Positions 9,822 to 19,453 are shown, counted from the stretch's first letter. The stretch: DNA of 64,000 bases from Pasteurella canis (GCF_900454865.1 NZ_UGTV01000015.1:1421001-1485000); one strand, 5' to 3'. Made by a program: numbers and translations. Notes: generated by a model not told the origin, from the sequence alone.

Positions 9822-10925
9822 TTATAGCACAATCATATCATCTCGGTGTACTGCAACTGAGCCATATTCATAACCTAAAATTTGCTCAATATCTTGCGAT
9901 TTTTTGCCTTTCAATAAATGCAATGCATCACTATTGTAGCGTGGTACACCTAACGCAATGTCTTTACCTTGTCGTGTGCGAATTTTCACTACTTCACCAC
10001 GCGAAAAACGCCCCTCCACATGAACAATGCCCGCAGGTAGTAATGATTTATATTGAATCAATACCGCACTTTCTGCCCCTTCATCAATTGTAATCACGCC
10101 TGCAGCTGGTGCAGCATACAGCCATTGTTTACGCCCTTCTAAGCGATCCGCTTGAACAGTAAATTTTGTTCCAATGCCTTCACCATAAGCTAAATCAGTA
10201 ATGACATTTGCGCGATTACCTGGAGCTATAATCGTTTCAATACCTGAACGCGTTGCAACATCTGCGGCACTAATTTTTGTGGACATCCCCCCCGTACCTA
10301 ATGTTGTTCCACTACCACCTGCAATTGAACGAATATGATCTGTAATTTTATCCACTTCTGGAATCAATTTTGCTGCTGGATTTTTGCGTGGATCACTATC
10401 AAAAAGACCTTGTTGATCAGTTAATAAATACAGTTGTTCAGCTTGTACTAAAATCGCGACAAGTGCAGATAAATTATCATTATCGCCCACTTTAATTTCT
10501 GAAGTTGCAACTGCATCATTTTCATTAATCACAGGAATAATTTGATTATCTAGTAAAGCACGCAAAGTATCTCTCGCATTTAAGAAGCGCTCACGATCTT
10601 CAATATCTGCCCGAGTCAATAAAATTTGCCCAATATGAATATCATAAATAGCAAAGAGTTTCTCCCATGTTTGAATCAGTTGGCTTTGTCCAACTGCAGC
10701 TAAAAGCTGCTTTGAGGCAATTGTTGGTGGTAGTTTAGGGTGGTTCAAATAATGGCGACCTGCTGCAATTGCACCAGACGTCACAATGACTAAACGAAAA
10801 CCAGCTTGATGTAATTGGGCAAGTTGGCGCACAATTTCCATCATGTGGGGTAAATTTAATTTTACTGTTCCTTGTGTCAGAGTGCTAGTACCAAATTTTA
10901 CTACGATCGTTTTATCTATTTTCAT
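9822..10925 (-). CDS. proB: Glutamate 5-kinase
   Basis: Catalyses the first step of proline synthesis, phosphorylating glutamate. The amino acid kinase domain covers residues about 1-255 ([25 protein letters not shown]-type glycine loop at [13 protein letters not shown]), and a C-terminal PUA domain follows ([10 protein letters not shown] to the end), as in the E. coli enzyme. I choose the second methionine at 10925 ([11 protein letters not shown]), matching the usual N-terminus, giving 367 residues; an ATG four codons upstream is possible. proA is not adjacent, unlike in E. coli. Confidence 0.95.
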   Translation of the reverse strand: MKIDKTIVVKFGTSTLTQGTVKLNLPHMMEIVRQLAQLHQAGFRLVIVTSGAIAAGRHYLNHPKLPPTIASKQLLAAVGQSQLIQTWEKLFAIYDIHIGQILLTRADIEDRERFLNARDTLRALLDNQIIPVINENDAVATSEIKVGDNDNLSALVAILVQAEQLYLLTDQQGLFDSDPRKNPAAKLIPEVDKITDHIRSIAGGSGTTLGTGGMSTKISAADVATRSGIETIIAPGNRANVITDLAYGEGIGTKFTVQADRLEGRKQWLYAAPAAGVITIDEGAESAVLIQYKSLLPAGIVHVEGRFSRGEVVKIRTRQGKDIALGVPRYNSDALHLLKGKKSQDIEQILGYEYGSVAVHRDDMIVL

Positions 10926-11047
10926 ATTAAGCACCATCTTATTTTTGGGTCTAAAATTGTGGCTAAATTACCATTAATAACTAAAAAAAGCATTAATTTT
11001 ATCTTACCTAACCTCACAAGATAACGTCGTTTTTTACAACTGAAATT

Positions 11048-11057
11048 ATGTTATAGT
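11048..11057 (+). promoter_or_regulatory. Candidate extended -10 promoter of folA
   Basis: TATAGT at 11052-11057 preceded by TGT forms an extended -10 element 36 bases before the folA start. No good -35 box is present at 17 bases. Confidence 0.5.
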
Positions 11058-11093
11058 AAACGTACTTTTCTGGTTGAATCACAGGATAATTAT

Positions 11094-11585
11094 ATGACTT
11101 TTAGCCTTATCGTTGCGATGACGAAAAATGCTGTTATTGGAAAAGATAACCAAATGCCTTGGCATCTGCCCGCTGACTTAGCGTGGTTCCGTAAACATAC
11201 AACTGGCAAACCTGTTATTATGGGACGTAAAACTTTTGAAAGTATTGGACGTCCATTACCGAATAGAACTAACATTGTGCTCTCACGCCAACCTTATCAA
11301 CATCAAGGCATTATTTGGCGAAATAGTCTGGAAAGTGCGCTAGAATTTATTAACGACGCCACTGAAATTATGCTCATTGGTGGTGGTGAACTATTTAAAC
11401 AATATTTGCCACAAGCAGACAAACTTTATCTCACAGAAATCCAAACTGAATTAGAAGGCGATACTTATTTTCCGACTATTGACTGGCAGGATTGGCAAAT
11501 TGAGTATGAAGAATGGCGTAAAGCAGACGAAAATAACCCCTATGATTTACGCTTTGTTATTTTATCTGCTAAAATTAATAACTAA
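11094..11585 (+). CDS. folA: Dihydrofolate reductase
   Basis: Reduces dihydrofolate to tetrahydrofolate with NADPH. The 163-residue chain carries the family landmarks in order: SLIVAMTKNAVIGKDNQMPWHLPADLAWFR with the substrate aspartate D27-equivalent, PVIMGRKTFESIGRPLP, and IMLIGGGELFKQYLP. The normal chromosomal form is recognised; there is no sign of a plasmid-type enzyme. It is monocistronic, divergent from proB, with its own candidate promoter and a terminator after it. Confidence 0.97.
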   Translation: MTFSLIVAMTKNAVIGKDNQMPWHLPADLAWFRKHTTGKPVIMGRKTFESIGRPLPNRTNIVLSRQPYQHQGIIWRNSLESALEFINDATEIMLIGGGELFKQYLPQADKLYLTEIQTELEGDTYFPTIDWQDWQIEYEEWRKADENNPYDLRFVILSAKINN

Positions 11586-11593
11586 CATAACAG

Positions 11594-11631
11594 AAAAAGC
11601 CTATCGAATAATGTTATTCCATAGGCTTTTT
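11594..11631. terminator. Terminator between folA and copA
   Basis: AAAAAGCCTAT at 11594-11604 pairs with ATAGGCTTTTT at 11621-11631. A and T runs on both sides suit termination of the two convergent genes. Confidence 0.9.
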
Positions 11632-11649
11632 AATCTCAATTAACCTTTG

Positions 11650-13815
11650 CTATTGCTCCAGTTTCAGCGACTTTAAGCGTAGTGCGTTCATTAACACAGA
11701 AACTGAACTCAGCGCCATTGCAGCCCCCGCAATAATCGGGTTAAGTAAGCCTAACGCTGCGAGTGGAATTCCTAATATATTGTAAATGAAAGCAAAAAAG
11801 AGATTTTGTTTAATATTTCTTAAAGTAGCTTGTGAAACCAATAACGCATCTACCATCTGATTAACAGAATGTTGCATCAACGTTGCAGAAGCAGTATGTT
11901 CCGCAACATCAGCACCATTTTTCATTGCAAAGCTCACATTCGCAATAGCTAGTGCAGGCGCATCATTAATCCCATCGCCGACCATAGCAACAACTTTACC
12001 TTCCGTTCTAAGTTGCTGAATTTTGGCTGCTTTATCGCGTGGCGATAAGTTCCCATACGCTTGGGTAATACCCAGTTGTTGAGCAATGTAGTCTACCGCA
12101 CTTTGTTGATCACCACTCATGATATACACATCAATATTTTGTTTTCTTAAACGCTCAATCGCAGTTATCGAATCTGCTTTCAAACTATCAGCAAGAGCAA
12201 ATGCCCCAATAGGTTGCTCATTCACAGCCACAGCAACAATACTTGCGATTTGCCAAACAGGATCTGCCAATGTGGGTAGTGATAATTGGCAGTAATCTGG
12301 CTTCCCCACTTTTACAACTCCAATCCCTTCGACATTCGCTTGAATTCCTTCCCCAAGTGCGGTCTGAATTTGTGTTGTTTTGTACAAAGTCGATTGCTGC
12401 TCATTGGCTTGTTGTACAATCGCTCTCGCCAAAGGATGATTGGCATGTTGTTCAACCGAAGCAGCAATCCGTAATAGTTCTGTTGCTGAATAACCTATAT
12501 CTTGCTCAAGCCAATAGGTCACAATCTGTGGTTTCCCTTCTGTTAACGTACCTGTTTTATCTAATACTACTGCATTGACAGTCGCACTTTCTTCCATCGC
12601 AGCCGCATCTTTGAACCAAATCCCACGTTGTACTGCATTACCCATACCAACCATAATCGCTGCTGGCGTTGCTAAACCTAAAGCACAAGGACAAGCAATC
12701 ACTAATACGGCTACCGCATGAATCAAAGCTGTCACTGCATTTTCTTCAATCCAGTAAGTTAAAATAAAAGTCAATAACGCAATACTCATCACCACAGGCA
12801 CAAATACAGCAGCAACTTTATCAGCAAAACGTGCAATAGGTGCTTTACTTCCCTGTGCATCTGACAGGGCATTCATCATATCACCTAATAAAGTATGGCT
12901 ACCTAATTGCTCTGCTTTATAAACTAAAGTCCCTTCACTTAATATTGAACCCGCGAGTACTTTACTCCCTGCATTTTTCATTTCAGGTTTCGACTCTCCC
13001 GTCAAGTGGCTTTCGTCACTCCAACCACTACCACTTTGTACAATACCATCTGCCGCAATACGTTCCCCTTGATTCACACGCAATAGCTCACCAACTTGTA
13101 CTTGATCCAATGCAATATCTTGCCATTGTTGTTCACGAAACACTTTTACTTGTTTCGGTGTCAACTTAAGCAATAAACCTAAACTATTTAAACTGTGCTT
13201 TTTGGTACGTTCTTCTAAAAATTTTCCTAGACTGACGAAGCCTAACACCATAACCCCTGCCTCAAAATACACAGGCGGCATACTATGCCCCGTATGTTCA
13301 CCGCTATAAAGAAGCATAAAAACGGAATAAAAATAAATACTCAACGTCCCTAAACTGACTAACACATCCATATTAGCCAATCTTCCTTTAATACTCCCCC
13401 ATGCGCTTTTATAAAAAGGAATCGCTAACCAAAACTGGACAATTGACGCTAAAACACATTGCCACCATGCAGGTAGCATCCAATGATGTTTACCCAATAA
13501 CATACCTAACATGCCTATGGCAAAAGGTATATTAATCAACAGCAAAAGCCATAACCGCCAATGACTTGCTTGCTTTTCAACTACGATAGCTTCATCATCT
13601 GTTTTCACTCGCCCTGAAAAACCTGTGTTTTGAATAATCTGTAAAATATCTTGTATTGAGTGTGTATCATCTTCAAAGATGACTTGCGCTTGTTCGCTAG
13701 CAAAATTAACTGAAGCCTGCTGTACAAAAGTTTTTTTATTCAGCACTTTCTCTATGCGACTTGCGCAAGCTTGACAAGTCATTCCTTCGATTTGAATTGT
13801 GATTTTTTGTTGCAT
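11650..13815 (-). CDS. copA: Copper-exporting P-type ATPase CopA
   Basis: P1B-type ATPase that pumps Cu(I) out of the cytoplasm. One N-terminal heavy-metal domain carries GMTCQAC (C14, C17). The membrane copper site is CPC at residues 375-377. The actuator motif TGES is at 272-275, the phosphorylated aspartate D419 in DKTGTLTEG, and HPLARAI and GDGINDAPALA lie in the nucleotide domain. At 721 residues it is shorter than E. coli CopA, which has two metal domains. It is preceded by the chaperone gene copZ with a terminator between them. No CueR-type regulator gene is adjacent. Confidence 0.95.
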   Translation of the reverse strand: MQQKITIQIEGMTCQACASRIEKVLNKKTFVQQASVNFASEQAQVIFEDDTHSIQDILQIIQNTGFSGRVKTDDEAIVVEKQASHWRLWLLLLINIPFAIGMLGMLLGKHHWMLPAWWQCVLASIVQFWLAIPFYKSAWGSIKGRLANMDVLVSLGTLSIYFYSVFMLLYSGEHTGHSMPPVYFEAGVMVLGFVSLGKFLEERTKKHSLNSLGLLLKLTPKQVKVFREQQWQDIALDQVQVGELLRVNQGERIAADGIVQSGSGWSDESHLTGESKPEMKNAGSKVLAGSILSEGTLVYKAEQLGSHTLLGDMMNALSDAQGSKAPIARFADKVAAVFVPVVMSIALLTFILTYWIEENAVTALIHAVAVLVIACPCALGLATPAAIMVGMGNAVQRGIWFKDAAAMEESATVNAVVLDKTGTLTEGKPQIVTYWLEQDIGYSATELLRIAASVEQHANHPLARAIVQQANEQQSTLYKTTQIQTALGEGIQANVEGIGVVKVGKPDYCQLSLPTLADPVWQIASIVAVAVNEQPIGAFALADSLKADSITAIERLRKQNIDVYIMSGDQQSAVDYIAQQLGITQAYGNLSPRDKAAKIQQLRTEGKVVAMVGDGINDAPALAIANVSFAMKNGADVAEHTASATLMQHSVNQMVDALLVSQATLRNIKQNLFFAFIYNILGIPLAALGLLNPIIAGAAMALSSVSVLMNALRLKSLKLEQ

Positions 13816-13848
13816 CTTTTATCCTATAAGTGAGCCATTAGCTTTGCT

Positions 13849-13878
13849 AAAAAAATAGACTGATAAATCAGTCTATTT
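13849..13878 (-). terminator. Terminator/attenuator between copZ and copA
   Basis: On the minus strand the 11-base stem formed by 13868-13878 and 13853-13863 has a 4-base loop and is followed by seven T. It lies after the copZ stop and about 34 bases before the copA start, so copA would depend on read-through or its own promoter. Confidence 0.85.
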
Positions 13879-13894
13879 ATTTTGATTACAAATA

Positions 13895-14107
13895 TTAGGC
13901 TTGTTGTGCTTCAAATCCAGCATTTTCAACTGCTTCGATCAACTCTTCAATACTCACTTGACTTGGTTCAAACGTAACTTCAGCATTTGCTGATTCTAAA
14001 TTAACCTCAGCTATCTCAACACCATCAAACTCTTGTAAAATACGAGTGACACTTTTAACACAGCCACCACAATGCATTCCTTCAATTTTCAATGTTACTT
14101 TTTGCAT
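13895..14107 (-). CDS. copZ: Copper chaperone, heavy-metal-associated domain
   Basis: A single 70-residue HMA domain of the CopZ/Atx1 fold with the metal site GMHCGGC (residues 10-16). It would bind Cu(I) in the cytoplasm and hand it to the N-terminal domain of CopA, whose gene is next downstream. Haemophilus strains carry one or two such genes ahead of copA. MerP-like mercury binding is less likely without mer genes nearby. A terminator follows the gene, consistent with expression in excess of the pump. Confidence 0.92.
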   Translation of the reverse strand: MQKVTLKIEGMHCGGCVKSVTRILQEFDGVEIAEVNLESANAEVTFEPSQVSIEELIEAVENAGFEAQQA

Positions 14108-14184
14108 GATTAACCCTCTATAAATAATCCCGTCTTAATAGAATCAAATTCTTACCAATACTCACCGCACTTTTCAGCCTTAAA

Positions 14185-14655
14185 TTAACTCCAGAGCTTC
14201 ATTAGCTTATCACCAAAAAAGAAAGTCACAAGTCCTAAGCCGACAATACTTAACCCAATTAACTTAAAGACATTCACCTCACGTACAGGCATATTAATAA
14301 GACCATAATGATCAATAATCATCGCTGTGATTAATTGCCCAACAATAATAAAAAACAACATATTCGTAATGCCCATTTTGGGGGATAATAATATTGTGGT
14401 AAACACGACTAAAACGCCTAAAGCACCACCAATAAATTTCCACCAAGAATGCTGCGTCACAGTAGAAAGATTTGCGAATAAATCTGTTTTAATGAGTGTC
14501 AATACTAGTAAAAGAAGTGCACCAGTACTAAAAGAAATAAATGTCGCAATTAAAGGCTCATTTCCCATTGCCTTAGCGAGCTGTGAGTTAATCGCGGCTT
14601 GAGAAGCCAGCGCTACACCAGCAGCTAATGCAATCAATGTATAAAGAATAAACAT
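14185..14655 (-). CDS. Small DMT-like membrane protein (DUF606/YdcZ family)
   Basis: 156 residues with about five hydrophobic segments. The N-terminal AAGVALASQAAINSQLAKAMGN pattern and the later IVGQLITAMIIDHYG are typical of the DUF606 (EamA-like, YdcZ) family. These are half-size drug/metabolite transporter relatives that may work as dimers. The substrate is unknown. It stands between copZ and the divergent yhhQ gene, with no clear link to either. Confidence 0.82.
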   Translation of the reverse strand: MFILYTLIALAAGVALASQAAINSQLAKAMGNEPLIATFISFSTGALLLLVLTLIKTDLFANLSTVTQHSWWKFIGGALGVLVVFTTILLSPKMGITNMLFFIIVGQLITAMIIDHYGLINMPVREVNVFKLIGLSIVGLGLVTFFFGDKLMKLWS

Positions 14656-14802
14656 AACTGTCCTAATTTATTAAAATTGAACTTATTGTAACGAGATTCT
14701 TTATGACTGCAAATGTTTAATTCTGAAAGTCGCTTGCATTCTAAGCTGAAATCCGTATGATGTGGACCTCGCAAATTAGCGAATGACAATTTATTATTTA
14801 CT

Positions 14803-14838
14803 TTTGGGTTCCCTCACCCCAATTAACAATCAAAAAGG
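14803..14838 (+). promoter_or_regulatory. PreQ1-I riboswitch controlling yhhQ translation
   Basis: TTGGG at 14804-14808 pairs with CCCAA at 14818-14822 (stem P1), enclosing a C-rich loop. It is followed by the A-rich tail TTAACAATCAAAAAGG. This matches the layout of the about 35-base preQ1-I aptamer, in which the terminal AAGG, here 14835-14838, joins the pseudoknot and is also the ribosome-binding site. The gene behind it is a queuosine-precursor transporter, which fits exactly. Confidence 0.85.
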
Positions 14839-14845
14839 TATGACA

Positions 14846-15553
14846 ATGAAACATTCACTTTCGATCTTTAGTGATCAACAAACTCGTCGAGCTTTAATCG
14901 TTTTAAGCTTTTTTCATATTTTTATTATTGCTGCAAGTAACTACTTGGTTCAAATCCCATTTGAAATTACACTACCACTAAGTGTTTTAGGCGCATCAAA
15001 AGACTTTAGTTTCCACAGTACGTGGGGAACCGTCACTTTTCCATTTATCTTCTTAGCAACAGATTTAACTGTACGTATATTTGGCGCAAAAGAAGCAAGA
15101 TGGATTATTTTTGTCGTAATGATTCCCGCCCTGATTATTAGTTATGTCATTTCTACTTTATTCTCTGATAGTCAATATCAAGGTATTAGTGCACTCAGTA
15201 CATTCAACTTATTTGTGTTCCGTATTGCTATTGCCAGCTTTTTTGCTTATGTATTTGGTCAGTTACTTGATGTATTAGTATTCAACCGTTTACGTCAATT
15301 AAAAACATGGTGGATAGCCCCCACAAGCTCAATGATTTTTGGTTCAATGGCAGATACGTTCTTATTCTTCGCAATTGCTTTCTATGCAAGCAGCGATCCT
15401 TTTATGGCTGTACACTGGATGGAATTAGGATTTGTCGATTATTTATTCAAATTAGTCATCGGTATTTTATTATTTGTTCCTGCTTATGGTGTAGTATTGA
15501 ACTTAATTGTACGTAAGCTCCAAACTCTCGCCGCGACACCTAAACTTAATTGA
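14846..15553 (+). CDS. yhhQ: Queuosine precursor (preQ0/preQ1) transporter YhhQ
   Basis: Integral membrane protein of the VUT/COG1738 family, about 235 residues with six or more membrane segments. YhhQ in E. coli imports the deazaguanine precursors of queuosine. Motifs such as AATDLTVRIFG, here LATDLTVRIFGAKEARWI, and SMIFGSMADTFLFF are characteristic. The start at 14846 is seven bases after the riboswitch AAGG; the longer frame from 14783 would overlap the riboswitch and is rejected. Control by preQ1 at translation is inferred from the riboswitch position. Confidence 0.93.
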   Translation: MKHSLSIFSDQQTRRALIVLSFFHIFIIAASNYLVQIPFEITLPLSVLGASKDFSFHSTWGTVTFPFIFLATDLTVRIFGAKEARWIIFVVMIPALIISYVISTLFSDSQYQGISALSTFNLFVFRIAIASFFAYVFGQLLDVLVFNRLRQLKTWWIAPTSSMIFGSMADTFLFFAIAFYASSDPFMAVHWMELGFVDYLFKLVIGILLFVPAYGVVLNLIVRKLQTLAATPKLN

Positions 15554-15560
15554 ATTATAA

Positions 15561-15586
15561 AAAATGCCACAATATTGTGGCATTTT
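15561..15586. terminator. Bidirectional terminator between yhhQ and cpxA
   Basis: AAAATGCCACAA at 15561-15572 pairs perfectly with TTGTGGCATTTT at 15575-15586 with a tiny loop. It serves both convergent genes. Confidence 0.9.
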
Positions 15587-15588
15587 AA

Positions 15589-16992
15589 TTAGCTATTAAT
15601 CCATAAAGGAATACGTAAATTCACACATAATCCACCTAAGTGACTTGCACTTGCCCAAACAGCACCATGATGTTCTTTAACAACATTTGCCACGATAGCT
15701 AACCCTAATCCTGTCCCACCAGTCTCTCGAGTTCTCGTTTCATCGACACGATAAAAAGGTTGAAAAATCTTTTCATATTCGGATTCATCTAATCCGCTCC
15801 CATCATCATCAATAATGATCATTAACTCTTGTTTTTTTAAGAAAATGGAGGCTTTTATTTCACTACGCGTATATTTCAAAGCGTTACGTACAATATTTTC
15901 TACTGCACTAATCAACAATCCTTTATTGCCATTTATATAATACTTATATGGTTGAGAGACATTTTGTCGCACAGTAAAACGAAGATGACGATGTTCTGCT
16001 TCAAAAATAGCATCTTCCAATACTTCTTCCCACAACTCGTTAATAGGAAAAATTTCACGTACAACATGGCTATTTAATTGTTGGCGAGATAACAGTAATA
16101 AATCATTAATCATTTTATCTAAACGACGCGCTTCAATCTCAATTCGCTGAATCTCGCTATTTTCTTCACCCACTCGACGACGCAATAACGCTAGCGCCAG
16201 TTGTAAGCGCGTTAATGGCGTACGTAATTCATGAGAAATAGAAGAAAGTAATACTTGCTGACTAGACAGTAGTTCCTCTAATGATTCTGTCATCTGGTTA
16301 AAGCTTTGTCCTACTTGACGTAATTCAAGCGCCCCCTTAGTTTCCAACTCTTTATTTATTTTGAAGTCACCTAATGAGACCGCTTTTGCAGACATTTGTA
16401 AATTCTTAATTGGTTTACCAATACTTCGTGCCAACCACCACAATAAAGGTGTTGAAATTAAAATTAACAATGCTACAAGCACCACTGGGTGAGCAAAAAC
16501 AAAGCTCATGATTTCTTTTTGCGCATTTACGCGATCAATAAAATATAACGTATAAGACTTATTTGCTTCACCACCTAACTGAATGGAAAAAGGACCAACA
16601 ATCCTAACATCCCCAAAAACCTTTTTCAGTGGTTTAGTCGGATTAGAGGAAGAATACATAAATTGTGATAAAAGTGGAATTTCAGCAGCAGATGCACCCA
16701 AAATATTACGCTCATCACTTTCATCAACTAAAACAGGGCGAATCGCGTCAAGGCGATCTGTGTGAGAAAGAGGAACACCTGCTAAAATTCGAGCAATTTG
16801 ATTGTGACGAATAGAGGTAATTATCTCTTGTTGATAAGCAGAAAGCTCTTTTTCACTTAATTCAGAATAAATACGAGAATCAAAATAAGGAATTGAAAAA
16901 ATTAGAATTGATAACAAGGAAAAAGTAAGCCAGAAAAAGGCAAAAATACGGAATGAAATAGTGTTAAAATAACTTTCTTTCGCAAATGGCAT
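15589..16992 (-). CDS. cpxA: Envelope stress sensor histidine kinase CpxA
   Basis: Inner-membrane kinase of 467 residues. Two membrane spans, near residues 13-35 and 168-188, flank a periplasmic sensor domain. A HAMP linker follows, then the HisKA box SSISHELRTPLTRLQ with phosphorylated histidine H254, then the ATPase domain (NALKYT, DDDGSGLD, GGTGLGLAIV). It senses misfolded envelope protein and phosphorylates CpxR. CpxP, the usual periplasmic inhibitor gene, is not next to it. A hairpin lies between cpxR and this start. Confidence 0.93.
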   Translation of the reverse strand: MPFAKESYFNTISFRIFAFFWLTFSLLSILIFSIPYFDSRIYSELSEKELSAYQQEIITSIRHNQIARILAGVPLSHTDRLDAIRPVLVDESDERNILGASAAEIPLLSQFMYSSSNPTKPLKKVFGDVRIVGPFSIQLGGEANKSYTLYFIDRVNAQKEIMSFVFAHPVVLVALLILISTPLLWWLARSIGKPIKNLQMSAKAVSLGDFKINKELETKGALELRQVGQSFNQMTESLEELLSSQQVLLSSISHELRTPLTRLQLALALLRRRVGEENSEIQRIEIEARRLDKMINDLLLLSRQQLNSHVVREIFPINELWEEVLEDAIFEAEHRHLRFTVRQNVSQPYKYYINGNKGLLISAVENIVRNALKYTRSEIKASIFLKKQELMIIIDDDGSGLDESEYEKIFQPFYRVDETRTRETGGTGLGLAIVANVVKEHHGAVWASASHLGGLCVNLRIPLWINS

Positions 16993-17003
16993 AGAATACT
17001 CAT

Positions 17004-17029
17004 AAGGCTATTATCTAAATAATAGCCTT
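17004..17029 (-). other. Intercistronic hairpin between cpxR and cpxA
   Basis: AAGGCTATTAT at 17004-17014 and ATAATAGCCTT at 17019-17029 form a perfect 11-base stem with a 4-base loop. In cpxRA mRNA it stands five bases after the cpxR stop and twelve before the cpxA ATG, so it could lower cpxA translation. The T-run is on the plus strand, so it is not a normal terminator for cpxRA. Confidence 0.65.
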
Positions 17030-17034
17030 TTTAT

Positions 17035-17739
17035 TTATCTCTCTGAAACTAACAAATAACCACGACCTCTTAATGTTTTAAACCAAGGTGAGCCGTCTAT
17101 ACGAGGAGGTAATTTTTTACGCAAATTTGACATATGCATGTCAATTGCGCGATCGAATGGTGTGAGTTGCTTACCCAGAATCTCAAGACTTAAAGATTCC
17201 CGTGAAAGAATTTGTCCCGAGTTTAAGACTAGTTTTTGTAACAACGCAAATTCTGTACCTGTTAACTCTAAATCTTTATCATTATAAAAAGCTTGTTGCC
17301 GTCCAGGATAAAGTGTAATACCGCAGAACATAAACTCACTACGATTATCTTTTAATTCAACAATACCTAAAGGTGTTGCTTGGTGTGTACGACGTAAAAT
17401 TGCTTTGATCCGTGCAACAAGTTCACGATCATTAAATGGTTTCGGGATATAATCATCTGCGCCGAGCTCTAAACCTAAAATACGATCAATATCATCGCCA
17501 CGTGCCGTCAACATAATAACGGGAACACTAAATTCCTGACGAATTCTCTTTAACGTTTCAACGCCATTTAACACAGGCATCATAATATCAAGCAAGACTA
17601 AATCATAGCTAAGATCGAGTTTTTGTAATGCTTGTAAGCCATTATTTGCCATATCAATTTCAAAGCCTTCTAAGGTCAACAACTCCGCAAGAAGCTCTAT
17701 CAATTCAACATCATCATCAACTAACAAAATCTTAGGCAT
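17035..17739 (-). CDS. cpxR: Response regulator CpxR
   Basis: OmpR-family regulator of 234 residues. The receiver domain has the acidic pair DDD at 8-10, the phosphorylated D51 in LLDIMMP and the conserved lysine in PKPFND. The C-terminal winged-helix DNA-binding domain runs from about residue 130 (LTGTEFALLQKL, FKTLRGRGYLL). It activates envelope-quality-control genes when phosphorylated by CpxA, whose gene follows in the same operon. bamE lies immediately upstream on the same strand, separated by about 75 bases. Confidence 0.94.
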   Translation of the reverse strand: MPKILLVDDDVELIELLAELLTLEGFEIDMANNGLQALQKLDLSYDLVLLDIMMPVLNGVETLKRIRQEFSVPVIMLTARGDDIDRILGLELGADDYIPKPFNDRELVARIKAILRRTHQATPLGIVELKDNRSEFMFCGITLYPGRQQAFYNDKDLELTGTEFALLQKLVLNSGQILSRESLSLEILGKQLTPFDRAIDMHMSNLRKKLPPRIDGSPWFKTLRGRGYLLVSER

Positions 17740-17814
17740 AGATTATCCTCAACTTTGGCCAATCGAAAAAATACGCTCACGCGATAAAATAAAATATTAC
17801 AACTTATAAGTTAA

Positions 17815-18228
17815 TTATTTCCAAAACTGCCACCAACGCTTCGCAGCTGTATTTTCTGCTTGAATAATCGCATTATTAATTGCAGGTTTACTTTCATCTG
17901 GTAAAGGTTTATCTAAATCAAAACTTGTTACTAAGCCACGTTTATCAAAATTAACAATTAGTGTACGCTGCTCAGGTGTTTGATACGCTTTTTGTTGTAA
18001 AAATACATAATACCATTTGTTATTATTAAAAGGGTCGATTAATACAGGAGTACCTAATAAATATTGTACTTGTTGTACATTCATTCCCACTTGTAATTGG
18101 TTAACTGTTGCAGCTTCTAAATAATTGCCTTGTGGTACATCAATACGATAAACAACTTTATCTATACTAGAGCAAGCACTAATACTGAATGCAAGCACGA
18201 TAACACTAATAACTGACTTAAATTGCAT
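17815..18228 (-). CDS. bamE: Outer membrane protein assembly factor BamE
   Basis: Small outer-membrane lipoprotein of the BAM complex, 137 residues. The lipobox is SISACSS (cysteine 19). The SmpA/OmlA domain has the characteristic pattern DVPQGNYL, LQVGMNVQQVQYLLGTPVLIDPFNNNKWYYVF. It stabilises contact between BamA and BamD; bamD is also in this window at 55549. Cpx genes downstream give a plausible envelope-stress context, though co-transcription is not shown. Confidence 0.95.
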   Translation of the reverse strand: MQFKSVISVIVLAFSISACSSIDKVVYRIDVPQGNYLEAATVNQLQVGMNVQQVQYLLGTPVLIDPFNNNKWYYVFLQQKAYQTPEQRTLIVNFDKRGLVTSFDLDKPLPDESKPAINNAIIQAENTAAKRWWQFWK

Positions 18229-18296
18229 AATTTTTTTACCTTTTTATACACTGCAAATGATGAACGATAATACCGAAACTTTAATAGATTGCCAAA

Positions 18297-19313
18297 TCAA
18301 TTCTCTTCTTTTAATTGCCGTTGTAACTGGTCACGTAAATTTGGTGGTAATCCTTTAATAGTTAACGTATCCGTATTTTCATCCCAAAAAATACGATGAT
18401 TAATTAATTCTGCTTCAAAACTAATAGTAATACCTTTGCCTGAACCTGAAAATTTTGTTAAAGATTTTAATGCTGAACGCACAGGTGGAATACTTGTCTC
18501 CAAACCATAATCCTGTTCATTAGCAAACTCGACAAAAGCACGCTCGTTTAGAGTTGGCATATTGGCAGAAAGTTCCCTTAATTCAATCTCTTCACCTGAG
18601 CTCATCTGTCCTTTGCAATATTCAAATACTTGTTTCTTCACTGCTTGAGTTTGTTCTTTACTCAACTCCCCTTGTTCACAATAATCACTGACTGCCTGCA
18701 ATAAACATTGATTTTGTACTTGAGGATTTAATCCCTCATCAGCGCCCAAAAAATCCATAAAAAAATCGCCAATTTTACGCCCCACACGTCCTTTGACAAA
18801 TGTTAAATAACGATTTGATCTTGCATCTAATTTTAATTCTGTCAGGTTAATACGCGCAGCAATATCAAACTGTGCGATATCAAGATACTGTGTACGATGA
18901 ATATCCAAATGCTCATCCACTAACATACTCGCACGACTATCTAACAATGCAATAAACAGATAATCTGTTGCTAAAAAATTATAGCGACAAAAGACGAGAG
19001 TACCGTTATCAGCAAATGGATACTTACTTAGTTCTGTCGCTAAAAGTATGGTAGATTTTTGACTAAATTCAAGAAATTCATTCTCATTTTCGAGGAAACG
19101 ATTTAAATCTTGGGCAAAAAGGGAGGTATCTTGAAATACACCATAAGCTTTACTTTTGTTTTGATAAGCTTGATGTAACTGCAACATCATTTGTTCGACT
19201 TCTGGTGTAATTGTAAGTACTTGTTCACGTAACAAAGTGCTTAATTTTACTGCATTTTCTTCACTCGACTTTATTAACTGGTGAAGCACAATTTCGTTCA
19301 CATTTATACTCAT
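18297..19313 (-). CDS. yejK: Nucleoid-associated protein YejK (NdpA)
   Basis: Cytoplasmic nucleoid-associated protein of the NdpA family, 338 residues from the chosen start. [15 protein letters not shown] matches the standard N-terminus of the family, and LREQ, AYGVF and LNRFLEN follow in the usual order. The frame extends twelve codons upstream to 19349, but that part has no ribosome site and does not resemble the family. It is divergent from yejLM, the same arrangement as in E. coli. Confidence 0.9.
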   Translation of the reverse strand: MSINVNEIVLHQLIKSSEENAVKLSTLLREQVLTITPEVEQMMLQLHQAYQNKSKAYGVFQDTSLFAQDLNRFLENENEFLEFSQKSTILLATELSKYPFADNGTLVFCRYNFLATDYLFIALLDSRASMLVDEHLDIHRTQYLDIAQFDIAARINLTELKLDARSNRYLTFVKGRVGRKIGDFFMDFLGADEGLNPQVQNQCLLQAVSDYCEQGELSKEQTQAVKKQVFEYCKGQMSSGEEIELRELSANMPTLNERAFVEFANEQDYGLETSIPPVRSALKSLTKFSGSGKGITISFEAELINHRIFWDENTDTLTIKGLPPNLRDQLQRQLKEEN

Positions 19314-19414
19314 AACTAATTTACTATTTTGCCTTAAAAACTTCTCCATATTATAACCGCACTTTTTTAACTATAAATAAGAAAAAATGCTGGGATATAC
19401 AAAATAATCGGTTA

Positions 19415-19423
19415 TGATATAAC
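19415..19423 (+). promoter_or_regulatory. Candidate extended -10 promoter of yejLM
   Basis: TATAAC at 19418-19423 preceded by TGA forms an extended -10 box 30 bases before the yejL start. No clear -35 box. Confidence 0.4.
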
Positions 19424-19453
19424 ACAAATTTTATTTTATGGTTCAAAACCAGC

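Noticed and set aside
14783..14845. Upstream extension of the yhhQ frame
   Set aside because: The extra 21 codons overlap the preQ1-I riboswitch, and the AAGG site fits only the ATG at 14846.
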